From Epiperipatus broadwayi (Eukaryota > Onychophora > Udeonychophora > Euonychophora > Peripatidae), in NCBI GenBank assembly GCA_028023455.1, contig JAQFVV010000022.1, positions 11,427,100-11,491,099 on the forward strand: a stretch of DNA of 64,000 bases. Direction: 5' to 3'. This document shows, one piece after another, positions 46,637-59,904 of this stretch. Both the position numbers and the translations under genes were made by a program. Under the pieces are notes generated by a model that did no database searches, was not told where the DNA came from, and saw only the letters and a program-made list of their open reading frames with translations. Positions within the stretch are counted from its first letter, which is position 1, and the number at the start of each line of letters is the position of its first letter.

Positions 46637-48813
46637 GATTCACATGATACTAAAGGTTTTAATAAGATTTTCTCTGTGTATATTTTAAAATTCAGCTATA
46701 GTGGAAACAGGCATGCAATCAATTAAAAATTGGATGTTAAACTGAAATCATGTTATGTGTTAATAGTATTTATTTGCGTGACTTTTTTTTACTTGAATAA
46801 AACTTGCCCAGATCTATAGATGTAAATACTGTAAGTCTTTCAGCCTTATCAGAAATACACTTTAATTTACAAGTTTTTTTGCTTGTGAAGAATATTGTTT
46901 GCTGCTCTAGATTCTAAATAAATATTTCTAATATATTAGAATCCAGAAATGGAACTCTTAATCTAGAGACATTCTGCATTGTATTTTTCTAAAAGATTAG
47001 ACAATGTTTTGAGTTACAATACTTAATATTTTCGGTTATATTAATTTAGTAAATGTGAGTGTTGAACTGGAAATTCATTCGTATATGAATGTTTTTTTTT
47101 TAAATAAAAAAAACTGTATATATTAAAATGCAGAATATCACCAGATTGAGAGTTCATTTAGCATTATAATACTGCACATATATTAAACTATATACTCTTA
47201 TCCACTTTTCATTTCTCCTTTCAGCACACACTATTTTACATCATAGTAATGTGTATTATTTATTTATTTTTATAATTCATTTTTAATTAATTTTTGTAAT
47301 AGTTTTTACATCAATATTTTAATATGATTTTCATATTGGGTCTACACTGTAGTGGTCAGAAGATGGCTCAGAGATTGGAGGTTTTTAATTAAATTTTAGT
47401 GAAAAATATATATATGTGTGTGTGTTTGTCTGAAGGTTTGTAAGAATAATATTTTAACTGTATTTATATATTGAACTATTAGTAATAAACAATATAAAGT
47501 ATTGAATAGTAAAAAAACCAAGTCATACATCACGTGACTTAACTCAATAAGATTGTACTACAATTAAAATAAAATGAGTGTGCTAATACCTCTAAACAAG
47601 TTTTTCTGTTAAATACAGGAATAAAAAGTATTTAATATCTCTATCTAGAATTATCCTTATCATCAAGCCAGTTTCAAGGTACTAGCTATTTTCAGTGAAA
47701 CACTAGGATGCTATTAGCATGCTCATTTTACTACAATTGTAAGTGCAAGCTTATTAAGTTAAGTCACATGATGTATGACATAATTTTTTCACTATTATAG
47801 TTTTGTTTTTGCAACATTGCTGATGTTATATTGCTAAAGGTATTAATATATGGTGTAGCTGAAAATTCTTCAGGACCATACAGCAATTTAAGTTAGATAG
47901 GTGAATTTGAAGACATATAGATGTTTTAAAATTTCAGATTTTTTACTCAATAATTATATTTTAAATAAATGCTGCTCTTGAGTTGGTATTTTTGGATCTG
48001 TTGTATGAATATCCTAGCACCTCACTGTAGATAGCCAGTAGCTTCAACATAATCATTAGCAGATCTGATAAACATTCATCTACAAATGAGTAAACCAATA
48101 CAATACATATGTAAATCTGTAAATATACTTTATAAATTAAATGATTTATTTATGTATAAAATACTTTCTGACATTGAGAAAGTAACAGATTACAAAAGAT
48201 TGTGAATCAAAGCAAAAGTTTATATATGGTATTTATAAAAAAAATTCGCGATACTATTTACAGTTTAATAAATTTAATCATGTAAGATATATATAAAAAA
48301 AGAATTTCCATTTCTTAAATTTCAAATAAAGTTATATTTATTTAAAAAATATATGGCTATTTTTGTTCTGTTTTTTACTTAATATAAATAATTAGGTTAA
48401 AAATTAAAAAATATCATGCATGAAAATCTAAACTATATCAAATGGGGTGTATGTATGGTTTTATATAGAGGACTGGTGATTGTGTAAAAAAATTATCCGA
48501 TTTTGTTTGATTTTTTTATGCAACAGTAGCTAAACATCCACTTATTGATTAATATTTAATGGTTAAGTAATTTGGCTTTAGGCTTGATCTGTTAAAATCA
48601 GACACAAAAATATAAATTAAGGGACTGCAATACACAGCATTTTATTACTTTATGATTCTAAGATCATAATATTTATGGGCCATCATTTTTGTAAACATAG
48701 TAAAATATAATGAATTAAGTATATCTAATATACAAAATAAATTATTTTTAAATAATGTTTTTATGTAAATAGCTGGATAAAAAGTAGAATAACAACAAAG
48801 TAATTCAATTCTT
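46349..48813. other. A+T-rich non-coding stretch
   Basis: A (TA)n tract lies at about 46610-46634. No gene is recognised. Several long A/T homopolymers are present. Confidence 0.5.
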
Positions 48814-49055
48814 GGTAAATTTGCCATTCTTGAAAAATATCAGAGATTTTAAGAATCTAGATTTGTTAAAAAATAATTGGAAATTGCAAGAATACTGTCA
48901 TTTCATAAAAGCATTTGAGGCCTTTTTGATTTTTGTGATTTATTTGAGCCTCAAATGCTTTTATGAAAGGACATTATTCATGCAATTTCTAATTGCTTTA
49001 TAACACGTCTAGATTATTACAATCTCTGATATTTTCTCAGAATGACAAATTAACC
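48814..49055. repeat. Foldback with ~105-bp diverged arms
   Basis: GGTAAATTTGCCATTCTT at 48814 pairs with AGAATGACAAATTAACC ending at 49055. The arms share ATATCAGAGATT, GAAATTGCA and CATAAAAGCATTTGAGGC around a loop at 48921-48948. Arm identity is about 80% by eye, so it is older than those at 6.7 and 23.4 kb. Confidence 0.85.
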
Positions 49056-49384
49056 AAGAGGCAGATTAAATATTATTTTAAAATGTGATAAAAACCCACA
49101 AAAAAATTCATAAAAATTGTAATTTATTAATAAGTAAAAATAATAAATACACCCTCAAACAAATGAATTCTAAGTTTAAATATCATGTGATCATCTACTA
49201 CATAAAAATGTATATTGGCTTTTTAATTAATTTAATTAAGTATGAGTTAAATCAATATTAACAAAATTTTATTCTATAAATGTAATGTTTCCACCAGATA
49301 TATATATATATAGTAATTAATTTAATTAAGTATAAGTTAAGTCAATATTATCCAGATGATATTTTATAAATGTAATATTTTTGT

Positions 49385-49445
49385 TGGCTCAATTGTTAAG
49401 GAATTTTCTTGGGTAGCATAAGGACATGAGTTTGATTTATAAACA
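49385..49445 (+). mobile_element. tRNA-like SINE head (candidate)
   Basis: TGGCTCAATTGTTAAGG (49385-49401) fits a pol III A box and GAGTTTGATTTAT (49428-49440) a degenerate B box, about 27 bp apart. This is similar to the heads at 17680 and 42950. Body and 3' end are undefined. Confidence 0.4.
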
Positions 49446-49644
49446 GGAATGTTTTTTTTCAATGTTAAAAAATTCAAAAATGTGTACATACAGAAAACAT
49501 ACACAGATTCAGCATGTTAATAGAAAAGCATTTAATAATAATAAACATCGTTCGACCATTTTAAAATCATCACATTTTAAATATGTAGTTCATGTAGATA
49601 GTATTACAATTAAATATAAATATATAATTAAATTTTAATAGAAT

Positions 49645-50192
<548 letters not shown>

Positions 50193-50284
50193 GAGCGCCT
50201 ATGTAAACGTCGAAACTATAAGAAAATTTTCCATTTATTTTTGTAGATAACTTTTAGCCTCGATGAAACTTAACTAAAAAATTT

Positions 50285-50790
50285 AAGTATATCAAAACAA
50301 GAATAAAATATTATATTCCTATAATAATAAAAAATCTGAAGTACATTGCAACTACTGTGTCAAAAATGAAATAAAATATGGTACTACAATAATAAAAGTA
50401 AACGAACTGGCTTGTAACTATCTTGTTGAGACAATAAAATATTCCAATAACAATAACAAAAACTGCACCCCAATGAAACAACCTTGTCAAGATACTTTAA
50501 TAAGAAAATGGGTAATTAAATTGGACTGTATTTCCCATATCAAGAAAAGAATAGAATATTCCAATAATAATAAGATTAACAGAATTGATATTGCTACCAT
50601 CCACTAATAAAAAAAATTAATTCATCTATAATACCAAATCAAGACAAGAAAGAAATACGATACTTCAATAACAAAAAAAATAAGTGAACCTGACAATAAG
50701 TATTAATTCAATATGAGTAAAATATAATACAGCAATGTGTGAAACTATCATATGATGGCAAGTGAAACTTCAAGAACAGTAACAATAAAA
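50285..50790. repeat. Degenerate tandem array, ~60-70-bp unit
   Basis: A unit of the form TCAAGACAAGAATAAAATAT, then TCCAATAATAATAA, then a short GAACTG/GTAACTATC-like part recurs about seven times with strong divergence (starts near 50300, 50362, 50434, 50487, 50540, 50639, 50710). It directly follows the tetranucleotide array. Confidence 0.55.
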
Positions 50791-52039
50791 ACTGTAGGTG
50801 CTTATCATTAGTGGACTAAGCTTCATTAACCTTCTATCAACTATCCAATATTACTTGTAATAAGTTTTTATTTCTATGTATGTGTGATGTGATTGTAAAT
50901 CAAATAACAAACTGCTGTGTAAAATATAAATTATTTTATTATAATTGTTAGAATTAATACATCATTGTTAAATTTTACTTGATTTTGCTTAATCCTGTCT
51001 TGAATACAAAACAAATTAATCATGGCCTGTTTGCTGAAATTCTTATTGAAAATTTGGTAAACATCTTAAACAAAATAAGCTATTTTTAACATTTTTAAAT
51101 CTGTTTTTATTTTGAATTATTTTCAGTTATTAACATTTATATAGTTTGATATAGTATTGAATATAAACGATCAGCCCTTCTTTTAAAGTGAATGATTTTA
51201 ATTGACTCTCTTTTATTCAAGAAGATATATTTTTTTTATATGACTTTGGTAACTTGCCATTTAAAATTGCAGGGGTTCTTTTTTTTTTTTGACAAAAAAA
51301 AAAGGTGGAAAGATGTGCCATCTAGTGAACTATTTGGTATTTAATTTTACTTCGAACTTCTATAGATTTTTTTTTTTTACTTGATGTCTTTTTAAATCAA
51401 TTTAAAGTTGTAAATATTAATTATTATTAAGTGCAATGTCAAAATGTAATATTTGCATTTAGATTTGTAGAGGCCTCTCTTGTAATAAATTAAGCACTCA
51501 AGGCGCTGTACTAAGGGTTTAACCTTATTTAAGTATGATGTCTTTTTGCAAGGGATGCAGTTTTGACTGCCATCTAGTGAATCATTTTGTAGTTAGTTTT
51601 ACTATTTATATAGATTTTTTTTCTACATGATGTCTTTTAAAGGATGCAGTTTGGACTTGGAAGAGAGAGATTTTTCCTCTTGCTGTCTTCGTAAGTTCAG
51701 TTTCCATTTTCATTGCTGTGGCTTAAAGTCTTTTGCATATTGAAACCTGAATTTGCAATATTAATAAAAAGTGGTTTTGTTTAAATTGTAAAACATTCTG
51801 TGGATGAGTTGATGGATGTTTCAAGTCTTAAAAAAAGAAATTATTTATTTGAAATTAATATTAACTGAAGTTAATGGGAACATTGAAATAATATCTGTCT
51901 TAAAAAAAGAAGTTACGTCATTCAGAGGCTCTCAATTTCATGTCAATTGAATATGATGACACTACGAATAGAATAAAATCTTATAACTATCTTAAACACT
52001 TAAGACTCAAAATGAAAATTTTAAACGTGATATAGATAT
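50791..52039. other. Non-coding stretch with a two-copy repeat
   Basis: The segment TGCCATCTAGTGAA..TTTTACT..TATAGATTTTTTTT..TGATGTCTTTT occurs at about 51316-51395 and 51567-51640. A related TGATGTCTTTTTGCAAGGGATGCAG word occurs in between. Otherwise no feature is recognised. Confidence 0.5.
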
Positions 52040-52480
52040 GTTTTCAAAGATAAAACTTAGAGTTGAGCAAGAAAAGAAGATACTACGAAGATTATCTCTG
52101 ATCTTGCAAGTATGCTAAAAATTGATAACTTTAACATTGATCAAGTGCAATTGGCTTCATATAGAATTAGCAGAAATATAACAAATAAACTCACCTATTT
52201 CACAAGTTACATTTTAAAATATAATATTAGCCCGATACTGGCTTTTATTGGTAAACAATTTATTTGCTAAGATGAAACTCAAAAACATCAGTGCATTAAT
52301 ATTAATGGATGTTTATTATTTTATTACAAAAACTATTTTAGAAAGCAAAAGAGACTGCAAAGCTAAAAAATTATCGATTTGTATGGATTTAGAATAGTAA
52401 ATTTTTTTTGTAAAAAAGAAGACAAAGGCAAAACAATGTTAATTACAAGTTTAAATGACATTGAACTTTTGTAAGTTATA
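52040..52480 (+). pseudogene. Possible retroelement ORF1/gag remnant
   Basis: Joined plus-strand frames give a basic, Lys/Ile-rich segment (SMLKIDNFNIDQVQLASYRI). It is followed by HQCININGCLLFYYKNYFRKQKR, which has the spacing of a broken CxxCxxxGHxxxxC zinc knuckle, and then YGFRIVNFF. Stops and frame changes are present. LINE ORF1 or gag is the best guess, but the match is weak and the family cannot be named. Confidence 0.25.
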
Positions 52481-52646
52481 TATTTTGTGTACACATTCTA
52501 TTGTCTTATTATATGAATGTATTTCTATATATATTTATAGGTCTATTTTCCACTGTATTAGTTATGGATTTATTGGGGAACATACAAGTCTTTGGTAATA
52601 ACGTTAATTCTAAAAAAGTTTTTTTTATTAAGGAAATAGAGTAATA

Positions 52647-53825
52647 TATATTATAATAGAACCTACTGCACCAAAATTTATGGTGCCAGATGTAACGGAA
52701 CCACTGGGTACACCATACAATGACATGAATACGGCTACGTAGTTGGATGATTTGAATGAAATGTGTCAACCAACCTACCACAAGTCATATCCTAAATTTA
52801 TGATTCGACAGCACATTTGAGTGCATCAGATGTTAGTGAATCGGGAATGGAATATAAGAAAGGGATCCCATCCCACTACTATCAGACTTAGGCCTTCGAA
52901 TAGGATGCTAAAGATGTCACAATGAAATGCTTAGTACCAAATCATATTTACTTTTAGTGTGCTAACTCATAATTTACCTACAATATTTCAATATGACCTA
53001 AACTAATGCATATTCATTACATCTCTCTTTTAGGCCCCATTACTCCACAGAATTCAAACTTAGGGAGTTCTTGCAGTGAGCTGTCTTCAGGGATGTACCT
53101 ACTCAATTATTAACCAAATATGCCTATATATAAGCATAGATATAAAAAAATACTGATGATGATCAATTATTTATAAGAGCAATACATAATGATGATGATG
53201 ATCACAAACTATCTAGTCATATAAATTCATAATGATGATGATGTGATGATCAAACATCTAGTAGAATCAATGCACAGAGATGATGGTGATGATCAAATAG
53301 AGATCAGATTGGTTTAAACAACTTAATTTATTAACAACATATATAATAAATATATACAAACAAAAAATAATAAAATAAATAAATATTTGGTTATCAAGAA
53401 TGGTTTTTCTATCATCCTGATGGCTTCACACAACAGAAACAAAATAATTTGAAGTATATTATATACAAAATTAAACTATATAATTCATTAAATATATACA
53501 TAAAACAAAAAACAAAACAAAATGAGAGTTCACTAATTCTAAAACTACCCCATTAATGTAATTATTAAAATGATATTTTTAGGCTAGGGTAATACATTTA
53601 TAACTATTTTTTTATTAAAAATATATATGTATAGCACCACTCCCATATATATATATGTGTGTGTAAGTCCTAATAAAAGTAATGACAGATACGAAAAAGG
53701 CCATACATTCTGTGGGTTAGTTGCACTCAGAAGTAAAACAAAATTACAAGTAAATATTATTAAAACTTATTAGTAAACAAAATAGTTTTGTTTGTCCCAA
53801 AGTTTGCCCTCACTGTTAAATATAT
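52647..53825. repeat. Dispersed ~1.2-kb repeat, copy 1
   Basis: Collinear and in the same orientation as 62769-64000. Shared landmarks are GGGTACACCATA, GAAATGTGTCAACCAACCTA, CTTCGAATAGGATGCTAAAG, TTATTAACAACATATATAAT and CAAAGTTTGCCCTCA. Identity is high with small indels. ATGATGATG-rich patches lie in the middle. No coding frame is seen. On the minus strand the order TTGTTAATAAA ... TTGGTGCAGTAGGTTC could be a solo LTR followed by a primer-binding site, but this is speculative. Confidence 0.8.
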
Positions 53826-55638
53826 AAAAACCTTACTTGAGGTCACCTTGATGGATCAATGTTGAATTTATAGAGGAATCTGTAAATTTACTTTTATTAA
53901 AAATAATACATATTAATTGACTAGGATTCTTTGTTTAAAATACATCAATCCACTGCTTCCACTTTTAAATTGCAGATGATCAAATTTGAAAAATGAATCT
54001 TGAATACACAATACAAAAATAATTACAATGCATAAACTTTCAAATAAAAATGACAAAAGCAAAAAAAAATAATCATGTGAATCAACATAAAATATATTTA
54101 TCTTGAAGAAAGCAAATGTCAATTTCCATGCATACTGTTCTTGTTCACCAACTCTGTTGCTATTTATGAATTTCATGCCTCTTTATGAAAACAAACACAT
54201 AAAATATCTCTTCTGAATGTATATAAACCCATGGAACATTGATGTACATCAGTATTCTCTAAATAGACATCTTGATGAAAAAATTTTACAATTTAATAAT
54301 TTCATAATGACATTGAAGCTAGCTTTGGAAGGTCCTACAGTACTGGTCTTTTACCACACACACATTGTAATGACTATTTTATCAATCACTATTAATTATA
54401 TTGTAATTCCAATAGATATATAAAAATGGCTTGAAGAAACAATTAATTTCTAGTATTTTCACATTTCTTTTTTATTATTTCTATAATAATGAATTCCAGT
54501 TTGCAGAATAAATTATGTCATTAGTTCATTTCTGCTAATTATCAATTGAAGTTTAAATTTTCATTTTCCTTTTATCCAAAATAAAATTTTTATATTAACT
54601 TAAAGAAAATACAGATATTAAAATTACTGATTTTAGATGCCAAATAGTTTTTTTTTTTTAAAAAGAAATAAAAACTTTACTTATCTCCTGTCAGTTCAAT
54701 TGTTGGTTTTTAAGTGAAGAATTCTACTTTGTCTCATGTTTGCTAAAAACCTATTGTTACAACTTAATAAAAAAAACAAATTATAAATCATTATTATTAT
54801 TATTTTTATTTCATTTTCATTATTCCAAATTCAATCACCTAGCAACAATTTTTACCTCATGTAATTTTGATCTTTGATTATGTCCATTCTATAAATCTAT
54901 CAATTAGTATTTTTAGTTAATGATATTAAATGAATAAAAAAAAAACAATTACTTTCTACAAATAGACAAACATATAAATTTATATATATGATTATATATG
55001 TATATACTTCATGTATATAATGAATTTGTTTGGTTTCTCACAATAGATAAAAAAATAAGAATTAATTTTTAAAACATATCAGTCTATATGTATGTTTATA
55101 TATGTACATACTATATGTATATAAGTAGGTATGTAGGATAAATTATTTGCCTACAACTTGGTTTGAATTCAAACATTGTGAAAGAAATTGGGACAGGTGT
55201 GAAGATTGGTTGTAAGCCATCTCTTACAATATATTGGTTAGAAATTCGTTTAATTGTGCTTATAATTTTTTACATTCAAATATAAGAGCATTCACAAGCA
55301 TGGAGGTGAGCTTTAATGACTTTAATTAAAATACAACAAAAATATTATTGACTTCTGGGGTTAACTGAAACTAATTTAAAAAAATGAGGAAGTTTATTTA
55401 TACAAGCATGATAATTATAATAAATTTTCTTTTTGTAGAAATAACAGAAACGATGGTGGTATTATGATATTTATTTTTAAAAAAAACTTATTGTGGAAAA
55501 ATTTATAAATATAATTTTTCATCTTGAATATTATCTGTTGAATTAAATATAATAATATAAACCAATATTTATTAGATTGAGATCACCTAATTCAAATTTC
55601 CTATTATTAATGGAAGAATTAAAAATGTTAGATCTGAT
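53826..55638. other. A+T-rich non-coding stretch
   Basis: No gene or element is recognised on either strand. The plus-strand frame near 54217 and the minus-strand frame near 54176 match nothing. Confidence 0.5.
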
Positions 55639-55945
55639 ATGTTGGACTGTGGAAAGAAATATATTGGTGAGACCTGTTGCCCTGTTGAACAGATATTGAA
55701 AGAACACAAGCTAATGGTTAACAAAAAAAACAAATCCGTTTATTATAGCAGTCCATGTATGTACTAATGACCATATGTTTAAATGGGACAATACAAAAAT
55801 GTTGGATAAAGAGGAAAAAATGCACAGAAGAAAATTGAAGGAAGCTTGTCATATGACAATAGTAAAAAATCCTATAAGTCAACCCAGTGTGGCAATACGT
55901 AATGTATGGAAACCTCTAATTAATCATGCTCTTAGGAAAAATTAA
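55639..55945 (+). pseudogene. Penelope-like element C-terminus (GIY-YIG nuclease), one frameshift
   Basis: The first part reads DCGKKYIGETCCPVEQILKE, a Cys-Gly-Lys-x-YIGET GIY-YIG core as in PLE nucleases. After a single frameshift near 55748 it continues HVCTNDHMFKWD, HRRKLKEACHMT and IRNVWKPLINHALRKN before TAA at 55943-55945. The conserved Arg of the YIGET..x..RLxEH helix is Ile here (EQIL), a likely inactivating change. The intact domain nicks DNA to prime reverse transcription. The RT part is not found upstream, so this is a truncated copy. The same C-terminal tail occurs at 42823-42900. Confidence 0.8.
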
Positions 55946-56371
<426 letters not shown>

Positions 56372-56610
56372 AATGGCATAGGGGAAAAAATTTGAAGGAC
56401 ATAGGAGGATTTGAACCAACCTTCATATATAAAAATTAGACCAGCAACATCTGAAGTAGAGTGGAAAATAATACTATTTGAAATTTTGTGTAATTACTAC
56501 CCTGTGTTGTCTAATTGTGTGTTATTACTAACAAGTTGTTTGTATTTAAAAAGTTTAAATAAAGTTTAAAATTTTCTTTACATTCAACATTCACTCATAG
56601 ATGATGGAAA
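56372..56610 (+). mobile_element. PLE 3' UTR continuing after the microsatellite
   Basis: The part 56431-56610 matches the 3' segment of the PLE-derived foldback at 43.0-43.2 kb (CAGCAACATCTGAAG, AATAATACTATTTGAAA, ACATTCA..ACTCATAGATGATGGAAATAG). CTGAAGT (56451-56457) ... GAAA (56480-56483) is a decayed hammerhead-like core. AGGATTTGAACCAACC at 56406-56421 is a perfect B box on the minus strand; no matching A box was confirmed. Confidence 0.6.
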
Positions 56611-56699
56611 TAGTCCAACATATCATATCTAATAATATATCATCACAAACTTTAAGGCAAATTAAAAATATTACTTTATAAAGTCTACAAAATAAAAAA

Positions 56700-57903
56700 T
56701 TGTGATGTTGGGTCACTTAAACATTGACATATCTAAAGAAGGTTTTAAAGATATAGAGGATTATAAAGATATTGTAGGTGATTGTGGTCTCATTAATCAT
56801 GTGAAAAAATACACTTAAAAAATTATTAAGGACAGATTAATTATGGTTGTGAAGAAGAAAATCAATCACCAGATACACAGTTTTTATCAATGTATTGGTG
56901 AATTTACTTATGCTTAAAGTGTATTTTTATATAAGCCGACCTCCACTGACTGTACTTATCTCAGGGCTTGAATATATTATATGCCTGATGTTGAAATTGA
57001 CAATTATATTATACAGATTTATATATTTTATCACAGGAAAGAAAATAAAACTTTTTTCAAGCACCTGCAGTTAAGCATATGTTAATTATAAATAAATGTA
57101 AATTTTTTATTAAGCACTGAAATAAAGGTAATTGTAAAAAAGGGAATTACCCACCAGTCATGGTCTATTTATAAATATATATATTAAAATCTCTGGGAAC
57201 TCATTTTCTTGTATTGATCATATTTGCCATAATATAGATTTAGAATATAATAGTATAAATTAATTGGCTGATTACTGTATCACAAGATTATGTTTGAAAA
57301 ATGTAATGACAATAATACTGTTTATCACATGATAATAAAATAATTACAAAAATTGATAAATTGTACATTCATGATATTATTAAGAATATTAATTGGAATG
57401 TTTTATTTGATATTGATGAGATTAATGATTTGCATAAATACATATCTAGCATTGTGAATATTTGAAAAAGTGCAAGGCTAGCCTAAATATCCTTTGTTTC
57501 ATGAAGTCATGTCAAAGTTTTGAATAATCACTGCTGTAAAGTAGTCAATTTAAAAATCTTATTAAAATACTGAGAATTAAAAACAGTAGAACTAAAATAA
57601 ATAAATTAACTAGTGAATGAAAGCTTAAACCATCTCACATTGATTATGACAACTTAGAATTTTTGTACTGCAAATTATTGAAGATAAATGTACAGAGAAT
57701 ATATGTAGAAGTATTAAAATATTTTATAAACTATATTTATCTTGTTAACTAATGAAAACAGTGATCTTTAAAGTGACCATAAATTATTGAACTCCATTTT
57801 GCTTTTTCTTAAAAGAGACACTGATATTAACAGAACAAGAAACAGTACAATTTCCTCAGATAATAATGTAATTGGCGAAGGCTTACTAGAAATGTTTGAT
57901 TTA
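56700..57903 (+). pseudogene. Decayed LINE endonuclease/early ORF2 remnant
   Basis: GHLNIDISKEGFKDIEDYKD followed by GDCGLINHVKKYT resembles the GDFNIDL..Y.DL...GL..HI..PT motif of LINE endonucleases. After many stops come INWNVLFDIDEINDLHKYIS near 57390 and a Lys-rich stretch to LLEMFDL at 57900, as expected between endonuclease and RT. The clade is probably jockey/CR1-like rather than RTE. The remnant is too broken for certainty. Confidence 0.4.
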
Positions 57904-57904
57904 C

Positions 57905-58745
57905 GGTATGTGATGTGATGTATTTAGCTTCTCCTTAAACGAAGTCAAGAATATATCAGCAATTATGCCCAGAAAAACCTGTTAGCCACTTTATTTTCCA
58001 TTCCCCACTCTAAGTCTTCCCATATTCTGCCCCATCCCATTTCCACAACATAATCTTTGTCAACTCTATGGCCTTTATATCTAAATTCCCCTTATCTTTT
58101 CACAAAACCAGCATAAAAACTAATAACTCACTTTCTGTATAGTCACTTTGTTCATACTTATTCTCCCATAACTTCATTATCTGTACCCTTTCTGCTTTCA
58201 AGCATTTACATTCAATCAACAGATGCCTAATATTTTCTATACCTTCCTTACACAGTTTGCACACTAAATCACCCATAGTTTTCCATTTATATGTATATTC
58301 TCTTGTTGCTAAAGATCCCGTTCGAGCCTTAAACAATAAACTACTTTCATTACTATTATCGTAAATTAACTCGCATCCAATATTCCGTTTACTTCTATAT
58401 ATATATTTAAACCCTTCTTACCCTCCATACTAGTTCTCCATCTCTCCAACTCCCTATTTTTTATTAATGTTTTTATTCTTTTATCCCATTCCTTACCACT
58501 ATAACACTCAACAATCCTCCTAACACAATCATCCCACCTTTTTATACAAGTATACTGATATAAATTCTTTATCCAAATCTTTTGCATACCGCATTACCTT
58601 TCTCACTCATCCATAGTAATCAATGAACTTTATTCACAAACCTTTTAGTAGCACTACTATATGGAGACTTTGCTACTGTTTTAATAGCTTGTGTAGCCTT
58701 AGAAAAAGTGATCATGTGATGAAATGTTTGATTTATTAGCGACAA
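57905..58745 (-). pseudogene. Second LINE family, C-terminal region and 3' UTR
   Basis: Minus strand. From about 58740 downward: a segment near 58720, then WDDCVRRIVECYSGKEWDKR and RELERWRTSMEGKKGL (58587-58366). After a frameshift comes LLFKARTGSLATREYTYKW, then CKLCKEGIENIRHLLIEC (58336-58100). The 'RTGxL..R..W......CxLC......RHLLxEC' pattern is the C-terminal zinc-binding end of LINE ORF2 proteins. A 3' UTR of about 190 bp ends in an (ACATC)n-like tail near 57905, identical in layout to 40855-41062. Confidence 0.75.
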
Positions 58746-59255
58746 TATATGTATATAATTTTCTAATTGGAATAATTATGCAAAAACACCTATTAATTTT
58801 TTATTTCACTTGATTGGCCAAAAATATTTGTATTATTTATAATTAAACGTTTATATTTTGTTACTGGAAATAATTTCTATATCTCAAAGGGATAAACTTT
58901 AAAGTTTTAAAATATTTTTTTTTATTATGTCAGAACAAAACACTTTTTATCCCCCCCCCCACCTATTCATAAGCTTGTTCATTGTTTTATATATATATAT
59001 TAGCTTATTCATTGTTATTTTAGTTTATATCAGTAAATCATATAAATAATTATTTATACATAAAACTAAAACATAAATTCATTGATATCATATTTTGACA
59101 AGATATTCATTTAAAATCGATACTCTATGTAGAAAAACTGTTAAAGGTAGTCTGTTCAACAGCCATAATTAGGTGAAACTAAACAAACTGTTGTTTTAGA
59201 ATATAGTTATCTACAATGTAAATATAAATTATATGTGCGTGTGTGAGAAAAATAA
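58746..59255. other. A+T-rich non-coding stretch
   Basis: C10 lies at about 58951-58961 and a short (TA)n at 58989-59000. Nothing else is recognised. Confidence 0.5.
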
Positions 59256-59904
59256 TACTAGACATTTATAACTGAAATACAAGCTTATTATATACCAGTT
59301 TCAATATATGTCATATATAGGATATATGAGCACAGATTTTCAGACGACCCATGACTCTCCACTTTATCTCATAACACTGATACACTTGAATACAAATATC
59401 TAAAAAAAAAAATAATAATCACCAATATACATAATTCATGCTAAACCAGCAATCATCAGTTGGCCAGATTATCATCTCTCCACATATATGCAATAAGTGC
59501 TCAGATATATATTAAGATAGCCTTTTCTTCGTACTTTAATGGATGAGCTTCAATCCACTCCAAAAGAATCTTAGCCTCAGGTTGGCCTTTGAGCGTTCCA
59601 TCATCAGATTTTCAATTGGATGGACGGTTGAAGAGTTGTAGTGTGGAGTGGATTGAAGCCTGTCCATTAAAGTATGAAGATTGGTTATCTTAATATATAT
59701 CTGAGCAATTATTGTGTATATGTGCAGAGATGATAATATGGACCAACTGATGATTGTTGGTTTAGCATGAAATACGTATATTGGTGATTATTTATCTTTT
59801 CAGCATATATGTGCTTGAGTGTATCAGTGTTATTAGATAGAGTGGAGAGTGGTGGGTCGTGTGAAAGTCTGTGCTCATTACCCTATATATTACTAGACAT
59901 TTAT
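59256..59904. mobile_element. Foldback, family A, 14-bp target duplication
   Basis: TACTAGACATTTAT lies at 59256-59269 and 59891-59904. The 621-bp insert starts AACTGAAATACAAGCTTATTA like the copy at 21520. Arms run about 59270-59565 and 59637-59890 and share GAGCACAGA, CACCAATATAC, GAGCA(A/C)TTATTG and CCACTCC. The loop holds CGTTCCATCATCAGATTTTC, present in the 39 kb repeat but missing from the 21.5 kb copy. The fold point therefore differs between copies. Confidence 0.87.

Noticed and set aside
52509-52781. 90-codon minus-strand frame
   Set aside because: It straddles the boundary of the dispersed 1.2-kb repeat and is not kept open in the second copy.
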